A stretch of DNA of 64,000 nt from Monilinia fructicola (taxonomy: Eukaryota > Ascomycota > Leotiomycetes > Helotiales > Sclerotiniaceae): NCBI GenBank assembly GCA_008692225.1, contig VICG01000004.1:2418501-2482500 (forward strand), read 5' to 3'. The translations under genes and the position numbers were made by a program. This document shows positions 25,360-36,187 of the stretch, one piece after another. The notes beneath the pieces are model-generated. The model worked only from the letters and a program-made list of their open reading frames with translations, had not been told where the DNA came from and did not search any database. Position 1 is the first letter of the stretch. The number at the start of each line of letters is the position of its first letter.

Positions 25360-27035
25360 ATGAATAGACAACACCAAGACCATACTACCGATTCAAATTC
25401 TTCAAGCAGCCTCTCACTCAACTCGATACCCAACATGTCTTCTCCAGCACCATTACTACGTCCTCCAATTCCGGGCAGTCGACAAAATGGTGGCGCGAGA
25501 ACTCCTAGGTTGGGCCTGGCTATCCCACCTTCTCCAAATGCTAAGCCCGTCAATGCTCCTGCCACAAAAGGCCTTACTTTACAAATGCCTGGATCGATGC
25601 CTGCACGACCTTCATTACCTAGATTGCAATTAGCTACACCCATGGGAAGTAATGCTACACCATATGAACAGCCTGGTAGGGGTGCAGTTGCCCCAGGGCA
25701 ATCTGCGAGTGGAGGGAGTGAAAGTAGTGCAGCACATTCGAGATCGGGAAGTTTTGGGCCAATGGATGGAAAGGGAAGTGGACCAACATCTGCCGGATCA
25801 CAATATTCGGCCTTCTCATTAGCATCACAATATGGCTTGAGCAAACCACAAGGTACACCAGACCCCTCATCAGCCGTCGGCTCACTATACTCGGAAAGGA
25901 GCGAGGGGGGTGTGGGGATGGAACGGGACGGTAGCATGAATGGACTCGAAGCATTTGATAAACTGAGTTTAGAAAAGGGAAGAACATTAGATGTTGAGGA
26001 TTTAGATGATGACGGATGGCGGATAGCAAGTATGGAAAAGAGGATAGAAGAACTTGGGAGTTTAGGCGAGGGAGCAGGAGGTGCAGTAACTAGATGCATG
26101 CTGAAAGGTGGCAAGACGGTCTTTGCGTTGAAGGTAATTTACCGCCCCCTACCATATGGTCACGCTACTTATTACTGATACTTCTAGATTATTACTACCA
26201 ATCCCGATCCTGATGTCAAGAAGCAAATCGTTCGTGAGTTGGGGTTCAACAAAGGCTGTGCGAACGAGCACATCTGCCGCTACTACGGAGCTTTCGTCGA
26301 ACCGTCAACTGCTACCATTTCCATCGCCATGGAATTTTGCGAAGGTGGCTCTCTTGACTCGATTTATCGTGAAGTGAAGAAACTTGGGGGCCGTACGGGT
26401 GAGAAGGTCCTCGGAAAGGTCGCTGAAGGTGTTCTAAACGGTTTGACCTACCTCCATGGAAAGAAGATTATTCACCGGGATATTAAACCCTCCAATATTC
26501 TTCTATGTCGCGATGGTCAAGTTAAGCTGTGTGATTTTGGTGTAAGTGGTGAGTTCGGCACAAAGGGTGACGCAAACACCTTTATCGGAACATCTTACTA
26601 CATGGCCCCTGAACGTATTACTGGTCAATCATATACCATTACTTCCGATGTCTGGTCGACTGGTGTTACGCTTTTGGAAGTCGCCCAACACCGTTTTCCA
26701 TTCCCAGCAGATGGATCAGAAATGCAACCTCGAGCCGGATTGATCGATCTCTTGACATATATTGTTCGACAACCCATTCCCAAGTTGAAGGATGAACCCG
26801 AGGCTGGAATAAAATGGAGTGACAGTTTTAAATATTTCATCGAGTGCTGGTATGTTCACTTTTTTGGTCGCAACAAACACAAGCCATACTAACTTTATAA
26901 CTTAGTCTCGAGAAAGATCCTGCTCGTCGTGCATCTCCTTGGCGAATGCTAGAGCACCCATGGATGGTCGAAATGCGTGGCAAACGTGTGAATATGGCAC
27001 ACTTCTTAGCAACCGTATGGGGCTGGGAGAAATAG
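25360..27035 (+). CDS. MAP kinase kinase, Mkk1/Mkk2 type (cell wall integrity)
   Basis: Dual-specificity kinase that should activate the Slt2-type MAPK in the cell-wall-integrity cascade. Exons are 25360-26133, 26188-26849 and 26906-27035 (521 residues, normal for the group). Residues 1-225 are Ser/Pro/Gly-rich. The kinase domain starts about 225 with [14 protein letters not shown] (Gly-rich loop) and the ATP lysine in VFALK (258, at intron 1). It continues with [23 protein letters not shown], the activation loop Ser/Thr in [18 protein letters not shown] and [35 protein letters not shown] is a hallmark of the Mkk1/2 branch as against Ste7 and Pbs2. It ends [10 protein letters not shown]. All conserved residues are present. 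Confidence 0.92.
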
Positions 27036-29803
27036 ATTATTTCCACAACTTATCTACTCTCCCTCGGCGAACCTTTTTTACACACCGATTTTATAAAGAC
27101 CAATGAATTCGCAGGGCAAATCGAATATAGACTTGACCTATCTAGCGAGAGAAGGAGAACGAAAGCGAACCACGATGATACTTTACGTCTAATGATATTG
27201 AGCCTTGACGATACGATACGATTATGGCGAAATCATGATTTTTTTCCCTTGGGCAAGAAGAAAGATACAAAGATCAAACTATGACTTACTATCATCACAA
27301 CATCTATCTATATATTTTTCTTTTGTAACAACCACACGACGTCGCAATTCACATCTGCATTTGCCGGCGTCTTTATCTTCTTTCTTGAATTGGATTCGGC
27401 GAAGAGGTTAATTTTGTATAGGAGAAATGGTTTTGGGGAGGGGGCACATGGAGAGCAGAATTTAAAGGGGGAAAGGTTGATGGGGATGCGAAAGCGGATT
27501 TGGAATGAGGGATGCTGTAAAGGCTTCTCGTTCTGATTGTACTATTTACATATCCTTAGCCATCTATCTACCAATTCATCTATTTGATTTTGGCTCTGAC
27601 TTTGAATCTCATGTGATGTGATGTGTTTGATTACTTTTATCAAATGAAGCTACCAACGTAGTACATCCATTTAAACCACCTCACAGGTTGGGACATAGGA
27701 CAGGCTCTTTCTGTAAGAGGAGGGAGTGGAGGGGTATTTAAGGTATATTTATATTATATTTATATTTATATTTATATTTATATTTATATTTATATTTATA
27801 TTTATATTTATGTTTATATTTATGTTTATATTTATATTTATATTTATATTATATTTATATTTATATTTATATTTATATTTATATTTATATTTATATTTAT
27901 ATTTATATTTATTTATGTTTATATTTATATTTATATTTATATTCATCAGGAATTGTGATTAGCATTGTGATTATATATGGATTGGCATTGGGATTGGCAT
28001 TGAGAAAAGGGAAGGGGAAGGAGATGGAGATGGGGATGGGGATGGGATGCATCACAAATATCCTCCTTTTCCCTTTCCTTTCTCTTCCTCACTCATTCAC
28101 TTACTCACTTAACATCCCAATATCCCCATTCTACTCCATGTATGCGCCGCTGAGCTTATGGATATGGATATGGATATGGATATGGATATGATATGGATAT
28201 GGATATGGATATGGATATGGATATGGATATGGATATACCAATCTATCAACAGATACACAGAAACAACTTTACGTAAAAGGATGATGGATTTGTATCCTGT
28301 GTTGTTGGATGGGGGGAGGGAGGGGACTGTTGAGGTTGGTTGTTTGACGGGGAAGAGGGGAGGGGTGGGGGGTTGTTTGATGGTGTTTCGATGGGTTTGG
28401 AATTGGGATTGCGGGTGTAGGAGGGAGATGTGAGGAGATGTGTCGTGAGGGAGGGCGTGTAATTTTTTAGTATATATCATCGTTATCATCCGACAATCGC
28501 AGATTTTCGAATTTGTGCGGTTGGTGGGGGGGAGGGGGGGTTGGTGTTTTTTTTTGTGTTTTTTTGGTGCATGTGGGAGTTTGTGGGATGTGGTGGGGTG
28601 GGATGGCGTGGGATGGGATGGGATGGGATGGATTTGGAGGTTTGGAGGTTTTGAGGTTTTGAGGTTTTGAGGTTTTGAGTTTTTGAGTATGTGTATATGC
28701 ATCGCGCGTGGATGAAGATACGTGATGAGGGTGAGGGTGGAAGGGTGGAAGGGTGGAAGGGGGGAGAGTTGTTTTCGGGAGGACTGGTTTGGGGGAGGTA
28801 CGGTTGAGCGTGGGGATCTGCTGTCTGTTGTCTGTCGTCTGTCGTCTGTCGATTTAGGGTTAGGGCTAGGGTTAGGGTTCGGGTCAGGGTTAGGGTAGAC
28901 TTAGATTGATGGTTGCTGGGTATCTCTCTCTCTCAGAGTTAAGAGCTTATTTGCCGTGCCTGTGTATATCAAGTTCGAATTATATTGGGCTTTGGATTTT
29001 ATTGCGATTGAGGGTTAGATGCCTGGTCGAGGATTTGCATGGGAGGGAGGAGCGATGATGTGAAAAATGACAGGAGGAATTGTTTGGACCAAAGGCTTGA
29101 GGCTATTATCTATGAATTTCGCTGAGTATCTGAAGGAAATTCTGCGAGTTGTTTCCTGTAAATCATGAGGTGAGATATTGTTGACCCCCTTCCCCGCCCC
29201 CACCCACCGCAAAGATTGGCATTTTCCCTTCCAGACGAAAGATGTATCTGCGCGCAAAGATGGATGCGCGCTGAGACATCTGGCGAGAAAACTTCTCGAT
29301 CTGCTATCATGGAATCGTGATTGAGGGCTCAACAATGCGCAGGATCTAGCTATAGGTAATATAAACACAACGCAGATCTTTATCCGCCGCAGAGACGAGC
29401 AAGCTTGAAGGCCAGAGGAAGATCCACCTATTAGAGATCAACTCCCCATCCTATGAAACTTATCGCTGTAGTTCCTAAGATATCGATCTCTTTGGTCCAC
29501 TACTTTGATTGCCCGTGGGGATCCTCATATGTCCATACCGATATGCATTGAGAAAACTCTGGGACAAATAAGACCCATGCGCTTCTAACCGATAGAGATC
29601 CTGTGCGTCGCTTGCAATAACAGCACATCACTAACTCGAACAAGAGGGGAAGAACAGATCAGGACTTTCGAAATGGTCTTACTCTAGACCTCTCTCTTCA
29701 AAAAGATCGGACGGACACTGTTAGTGGAACAGCATATGGAGCCCCTTGTTGCGCAGTTCGTTGGAGTTCTAACGGAGAGTCATTGATCGCTTCTCTCACC
29801 TCT
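27036..29803. repeat. Microsatellite-rich, gene-free region
   Basis: Downstream of the MAPKK gene. It holds a TTTATA array (about 27740-27945), GGATAT array (28158-28236), G-rich tracts (28310-28370, 28520-28560), GGGAT repeats (28598-28632), GAGGTTTT repeats (28638-28685) and CTGTCGT repeats (28818-28852). Open frames here are low-complexity artefacts. No gene is supported. Confidence 0.85.
28854..28895 (+). repeat. Interstitial telomere-like TTAGGG tract
   Basis: Seven consecutive hexamers of TTAGGG or one-base variants (CTAGGG, TTCGGG, TCAGGG). TTAGGG is the telomere repeat of filamentous ascomycetes. It lies internally, 28.8 kb from one window edge and flanked by unique genes, so it is an interstitial copy. 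Confidence 0.8.
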
Positions 29804-29977
29804 TCATACACCATCCGGTTGAGCCATACCGCCGGGATCGAAATACCATTCGGTCCAAGCATGCTCGAAAGCATGGGGATAGAATAAGAAACGATGGACG
29901 TTGGATGCGGTGGAATTGGAATATTGCCAGCCGACAGATATAGCTGGGCGATGTCTGAGATGCATAGAACTGTTCAT
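29804..29977 (-). pseudogene. Possible gene relic (short conserved-looking frame)
   Basis: A 57-codon minus-strand frame starting MNSSMHLRHRP and containing VHRFLFYPHAFEHAW and EWYFDPGGMAQ. Aromatic/His-rich composition looks protein-like, and local GC is higher than the surroundings. A second overlapping frame (VSYSIPMLSSMLGP, AVWLNRMVYEEVREA) is also open to 29697. No family recognised; no flanking exons found. It may be a remnant or chance. Confidence 0.2.
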
Positions 29978-30328
29978 CGGTCTCGAAATAATACTAGAAT
30001 CATCACCGTAACTAGCTGGAATGGTGACTATCCCTTAGAATGCGGGAAATTGATATGTTAGGCAATCCGTGTATATACATACCATGAAGAATTCAACCTG
30101 ATTAGCCATTTAATGTTAAAATAGCTTTTATAAATATTTACAATTTGAAAGTTATCTTGTGTTTTTAGATCTTCTAGAATCTTTTCCAAAAAAACACATA
30201 CCATTAAGAGATTTTGAAAACTGTTACATACAAAATTTATGATACATTTTACATGTATCGAATTTTGATTTATTGAATAAGCAAAGATATCCCTTGATAT
30301 TTCAAGAATTCTGATAATTTGGTTGGTT

Positions 30329-30860
30329 ATTGGCTTTCTGATGTCTGCTCAGCGAACGTATCCATTTCCCGTACTCTAGGGGATATATGTTTCTGGGTAT
30401 CAAACACTTGAAACGGACAATATCGCCAAGGGGAAACACAAAAAGTGGCCATGATCAGTAGTAGCCAAGGAACCTGAGGAGCTGAGCGTGTTGACGGAAC
30501 GAGCCTCTGGAACTGAGGCATGAATGCCACGGAAACTGAACGCGGCTATTGTAACTTACAAAATCTCAAGGCGGAGTCAACTTTGTTATCTGATGATTTG
30601 CAATTGGGGTCCCTGGTCACGTACGTATTGGCTGAGAATACTAGGACTCCGCATGCGGTACTTTCCGCTACTATGCGTGTACCATGTGAGTGCGGATGAC
30701 GACTGGGTCTCTCCAAGACATCTGCTGACCTTATGGCCCGTGGTCAATCGAGAAATACTGTCAGTTCTGGGAGGGGATGATCGGAAGACCTCCATCAAAA
30801 ATGCCGAGGGTAACACGGTGCATCCCATATGCAATCAACGAGTAAGACGTCCTCATCAAA
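30329..30860 (-). pseudogene. Possible degraded gene, unknown
   Basis: Minus-strand frames look protein-like in pieces: RSADVLERPSRHPHSHG, TACGVLVFSANTYVTRD and, after a possible short intron, FQRLVPSTRSAPQVPWLLLI, ending at 30329. Frames cannot be joined into one clean gene. No family recognised. Confidence 0.2.
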
Positions 30861-31187
30861 AGTTGTGCGACGACCTCCAATGGAGCTATGTACTTACTGT
30901 GTAGCTATCACTGTGATGTTGCAGATAGATGGGTAGGTAGTACGTGGTGCGTTTCGAACACGATTGTATTCTTCTTTACATAGAGATCGATATCGAGATG
31001 ATCAATCAGCCTTGCTTCGAAGCTTACAATCATGAAAAGCAATATCTCGAATGAAAATGGTAGTCAAAGCAAATGCTGTAATCTTGCTTTCCACAACTCC
31101 AAAGCACAAGTATAGCTGATGAATGGTAGATTCAGGGGGTCAAGTAACTGATTATTGCCCTTAGTATTTCACTCCCCCTAGTCGACT

Positions 31188-31478
31188 CTAGCCGAGACAC
31201 ATGGCCATGGGAATTCGCGAAATCAAGATAGGTGTGGAACATTCCAAGTACCCGAAACCCTTTTGTAGCCATGGCATTGTGATGCTCAATCTCTCGTAGT
31301 TAGTAAACCGTGACGGATATCTCGGTTCTATACAAACTTTCCCGTTCTTTGTGCATACCCAAATTTCTTCCGGAAATTCGATATCAATTCCAAGAGAGCA
31401 CTGCGATGATGTGTGTCGTCCAAAGTACGCCCTACTATATTGCAGATTCAAACGGCAAAGACTTGCCTTCATTTGCAG
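31188..31478 (-). CDS. Hypothetical exon or relic
   Basis: An open minus-strand frame of about 97 codons with mixed, protein-like composition (SLCRLNLQYSRAYFGRH, GIDIEFPEEIWVCTKNG, TMPWLQKGFGYLECS). A second frame lies upstream (31702-31481) but no clean splice joins them. No homologue is recognised; the gene-poor setting argues for a relic. Confidence 0.2.
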   Translation of the reverse strand: MQMKASLCRLNLQYSRAYFGRHTSSQCSLGIDIEFPEEIWVCTKNGKVCIEPRYPSRFTNYERLSITMPWLQKGFGYLECSTPILISRIPMAMCLG

Positions 31479-31499
31479 AATCAAAGATACACCTCACTT

Positions 31500-32589
31500 G
31501 ATATATAAGCCTTTTCGTTTCTTCCATAGCTTAGAGCACCATGTGTTATGAATCTGTGTTTATATTCCTCAAGATGTGACGCACCATTTTTTATTTTTTT
31601 GAGAAACAGAGTATCCACGAATATTCTTCCTGTTTGTATTCCTATACTTATCCGATACGACAAAGCAATAGTAGAGACCACAGATTTCATTTCTGGAAAC
31701 AAAATATCAAGGACGTTACATACCTATCTCGGTAGATAGACTGTCATTAAGTTAAGGTCCTTGCTCAACTTCCTCTATATCAACGCTATGCTATTTCAAG
31801 CTCAGCTTCCCATTGACGCACAATCTCAATCTTCACCTCCTGCACACTCTTTGTACAATTCAAAACTCGATATATCATCTCAAGATCACACTCTATCCTC
31901 ATTGACACCACTGATACAAAAGCCGAATCTTTCCGCCTGGCCCATACGACATAGAGTTTGGCAGTTCTCAACTCAATTTCGTTACCAATCTGCTTCTGGT
32001 AACATGAAGTCGAAGTGCAGTGTCCAGCTTAACAAGTCGCACGGCGATTGGTCTATTATGACATATCTTTCGTATATCTCTAACGTCCGGAAGTTTGCTC
32101 ACACTCGGTAGCATAACCTCATCCGGTCTCTCCGGGTTATCCTGGGCACTACGTCTTAGTCCGCAGCTCTAATACTTTATGGGTTCTTGACCCATTATGG
32201 TTTGACAGCTTGAATGGCACATACTCCCTCCCCATACTCTTCCTGATTTGATCTCATCTTCTATTCCTGCGAGCTTCGGAAATCCTGAGATCCCTGGTAA
32301 GCAAAGTGCAACCTTTGCAGTTGCACGGCTTCGAAATATATCTTTGCCAGAAAGAGTGCGCTGTCATAACTTCTCCTAGAGATATTCACTAGCCTGAGGT
32401 CAGGTGTTTGACGATGCATAATCTCACTCCCGAAGTACGTACAGTTTCTTATCAATTCAGTACACGAGAGATTGATTTTGCTTGGTCGACGTTCGCACAA
32501 ATATGTGTTTCCCTGGCATATAAAGTCACAATGCTTAGCCTCAAGTGGAGGCAAATAATTGGAATTCCAACTCAAAGTCAATATTCAAT
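31500..32589. other. Intergenic region upstream of orphan methyltransferase
   Basis: Mixed composition with short open frames on both strands (31761-32111 plus, 32261-32581 minus), none with recognisable domains. The 3' part should hold the methyltransferase promoter. Confidence 0.4.
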
Positions 32590-33378
32590 ATGCCTCCTTC
32601 GGCTATCAGTGATGAACATAAGTTCACTCCAACTCTCATCTGCGAGACCAAGATTGCTCCTCCCCTCATCCTACAAGAGCAAGAAGAAGCGGAACTTCCT
32701 TCTATCGAGTACTATGATGACCTCGCCAAAGTCTATGAGAATGCGTTTTCTCACGATAAGGGTCTTCATGAATTCATTGAAATGACACTCCTAGAACTAC
32801 CTAGCACCGCAAAGGTTCTTGATATCGGCTGCGGCACCGGCAAACCTGTCTCATATGCTATGGCTGCCCATGGGCACAAGGTTCACGGCATTGACCTGTC
32901 CGGCGCGATGATCGAACTATCTCGCAAGCGTGTTCCAAGCGGCTCGTTTGAACAAGCGAATATGCTGAAATACAGCCCTCGATTCCCGAACAACACACCT
33001 GACATCGATGCCATCTTCGCCGTCTTCTCTCTCTTTTACCTGTCGCGCAAAGATACGGCCACAATGATCTCGAAGATGTTCAATTGGCTGAAGCCAAACG
33101 GACTCCTATGCATCGGTACGATAAGCGCGGAAGATTTCGAAACAACCCCCTCGATGTATGATGCCGATGGATTGTGCGCCACAGATGTTGAAATGACTTT
33201 TATGGGTTCTAGATGTTCTTCTATGACGGCCTTCACAAAACAGGGTTGGAAAAGCGTGATTGAGTCAGCGGGCTTCGAAATAATCCATACGAAGAGTAAT
33301 TTATTCGTTCCGCGACCATCTCCAGGTGTGGCTTCTGATGATGAGATGCACTACTTTGTTATGGCGAGAAAGATTTGA
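32590..33378 (+). CDS. SAM-dependent class I methyltransferase
   Basis: Intronless 262-residue methyltransferase of the Methyltransf_11/25 type. The ATG at 32590 (MPPSAISDEH) is preferred because the upstream in-frame extension has no family match. SIEYYDDLAKVYENAFSHDK forms the N-terminal cap, motif I is AKVLDIGCGTGKPVSYA (about 74-90), the acidic ribose residue is in HKVHGIDLSGAMIEL, motif III is DIDAIFAVFSLFYLS and the following strand is LKPNGLLCIGTIS. It ends with VMARKI. Likely a small-molecule methyltransferase; substrate unknown. It is the only intact gene between 27 and 36 kb, so it is isolated from any obvious pathway. Confidence 0.85.
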   Translation: MPPSAISDEHKFTPTLICETKIAPPLILQEQEEAELPSIEYYDDLAKVYENAFSHDKGLHEFIEMTLLELPSTAKVLDIGCGTGKPVSYAMAAHGHKVHGIDLSGAMIELSRKRVPSGSFEQANMLKYSPRFPNNTPDIDAIFAVFSLFYLSRKDTATMISKMFNWLKPNGLLCIGTISAEDFETTPSMYDADGLCATDVEMTFMGSRCSSMTAFTKQGWKSVIESAGFEIIHTKSNLFVPRPSPGVASDDEMHYFVMARKI

Positions 33379-36187
33379 GAGTTAGTTCTCTTGGCTGTAG
33401 TCTCTAATTTGAATTGATGTCCATTTCATGAACCTGCACATGCGAATCTCTTTTCTCAAGCTATTTTGTGCCGATCCATAGGATCGAGGTCATCAAACCT
33501 CGCTAGTCAATCTGCCCCTATATCATTCACTGAACGATGTTCACATCCCTATTTCTCAGTCACCAATAATATGCACTCCTCGTCAGACAAATGGGTGGGT
33601 CCACTCACCTCACCACCCAAACCCACGCGACAACATCAAAACCAGCCCGAATGTAACAAAAGCCTACAAGAAACCCAAGAAGACGAACACACAGCAAATG
33701 TGATTGCAAAGTGATTGTCGACGCCACCCATCTCAGTTTCTCATGTGCATCAATTCTGTAGCCAACATCCTGATCAATGGCTCCAAGACAGTAACCTATG
33801 AACAAGGCCACATGACTACCAGCGCCTAATCTAACACATATTGGCCAAGAGTGATTGTCGCTATCAGAACATAAATCGGTAGCGAATTTGGGTGAAGATG
33901 GGTACGAGAAAGTCCATGCAAATCGCCCGACTTGATCCATTCATTACATTCCTTGGGGATCAGTTCCAAACTTCAAAACAACCCTCCGAATAGGGCGAAA
34001 TTCATTTAACACTCGTCTGCAGCAAAATGAATAATCCACATGATCATTATGATTTGCAGGTCCACGGGAAGCTTGTGGCATTGCTTCCATTTGCGTGATT
34101 CTTCTCGTTCCTAATCAGCGGTGATGAGTCAAGCTTGGGAGTTTCCAGTAAATTTGTGGATGAAGTAGTTGTCGCTTCTTGAGTCTCAGTATGTGGAATG
34201 AAAAAATACCTTAGGAGACGGGGATATAGATTTGTTTCTCAAGGAAGATAATGCCGGGCTTATGAATAGCTCCTGTATGATTCACAGAACCGATGTACCA
34301 TTATAATGTAATATGATCCTGCCCCATAGCATCGTCATTACACATCTTTTGGTACGAATATCGTCAGTTCCAACATCATTAAAACACAACAGCCACTTTA
34401 AATTACCAACGGCAATATAACCGCTATTGAATACTAAACCAATAACAGAAAAGATCAAAGTCTACTACCTCTTGCTTCCTTGAATCCCCAAGCTCGACTT
34501 CTCCTTTCCCAATCGGGAAAGTAGTCCACAGCATATGTAGCAAAGTGCTCTGTATAGTACAGAGGGGAAAGAATACCACTAGTTGAAGTCGGCCAATGAA
34601 TCACTCGAATCCAAAAATGTCTATACCTCTCCTACCCACCGATCCAGGAAGGCGAGGCTCCGTTAGATCGATGAAAAACCTCTCGCAGTAAGCCAGGTGA
34701 TACGCAACCAAAACCCCAACCCATCTCGACTTTGTCACCACCATAACATTACCAAAAGATTAAAACGTCCCAGCAACCTCCCAGGCACGCTCTCAACGAC
34801 CTCCCCAACGGTGAAAGACACAAGAGGCCAAAAACTACATCGTCCAGTTCGATCCCATCCGCTAACGTGCATCATCAGAATACGATGCACCGATGCACCC
34901 AACGATGACGAGAGACCAGACAAGACACCAAGCCCAACGGAAGATCCAAGCAGGCCCATCCCACGAACAACCATAAAGCGACAGCGAAAGGAAGGAGGAA
35001 TCCTCTGCAATTGCCGGATCAAACAAGACAGACGCGCGATCCGTCACGGAGATCAATCCATAGGCGTGTGAAGGAATTCCCCCACGCAGCAGCCAGCTAC
35101 GAGCTTGGGATTCTGTGGACCCGCTAGCTTCGCTTTAGCGTTAGCTTCCCTCGTCGCGTTGAGAACTCGAGAAGCGCGAAGTGAGTGGAGCTAGCCTGCA
35201 ATTGCTTTCGTGGAATGATGCACGGGGCGCGGATCGTGATGGCACGTGCTGCGTCGCGGTAGCCGGGTTGGCTGCGGACCTTTTTTTCTGCCGGCATGGA
35301 GCTTGCGGGCGGGAGTCTCGAGGATCGTCTGCGCTAAGCCTTAGGTTCTGGGAATGGGTTGATGGGAAGGATTCTTAGGATTCACATCGCCTATCTGTAT
35401 TTATTGTTGAGGGTGAGGAGTGCTGGGATGGTGGAAATGCCATACTGTAGATTGTGCCCATCTCCATACCTGCATATCTGAGTAGATAATAGATATGGTC
35501 CAACGCCATCCTCATCCGTTGGTACTATTTGTAATGGTAGACTGCCAGACCAACCTCGTACCTAGACACCCACCACCTACCTACCTACTCAGACATGCTA
35601 TCTAAATTCATGCCACAAGTCCAGGTGAGAAGTAAAAGTAAAAGTAAAAATGGATAATAGTGCTATAGCAAAACGTATCATGCACCACTAATCTTCACGA
35701 ACCGTTGAAAACAATCAGCTGACCATCTGCCACTGCACACCACGCCCACCAATCAACACGCAGCCCACCAATTATGGATCCAAGAACGAAGGATCCAGCG
35801 CGCCAGCTGATGCGTGCAACGGAGAACAACGAAACACGACCAGGGCCGTGATTGGTCACACTTCATCCGATCTATTACGTGCTTGGACTTTATTCTTTCC
35901 TCATGATATCATCCTGAGCTCCAGCTCCATAAGCCGCTGCGTGAAGGACCGTTTACCTATTACTTGAGTACCTTTGCTGCTTACTTTTCTGCTTGCGTTT
36001 GGGTGTTTAAGTCTTCTTCATTCTTACGTCTTTGGTTGACGTTATTGCGTTTTTTTGGGCTTCTGTTTTGGGTGCATGTTGGGACGATACCAGTTACGAG
36101 TTACGAATTACGATATACGATATACGAAATAGGGAGCTTAGCGAATCTCGTTTCGATGACCCAGTAAAATCACGAGTTTAAAATATC
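33379..36187. other. Gene-poor intergenic region
   Basis: 2.8 kb of near-average composition. One 111-codon minus-strand frame (33940-33605, starting MDQVGRFAWTFSYPSS, with a hydrophobic LLCVRLLGFLVGFCYI) could be a small membrane protein, but has no support. Overlapping frames at 34697-35071 are on both strands and look random. Direct repeats of TTACGA/TATACGA lie at 36093-36128, just before the S33 hydrolase gene. Confidence 0.4.

Noticed and set aside
25344..26114. 256-codon minus-strand frame opposite the MAPKK gene
   Set aside because: Antisense shadow of the Ser/Pro-rich MAPKK N-terminus.
27726..27962. Ile/Phe/Tyr repeat frames
   Set aside because: Produced by the TTTATA microsatellite.
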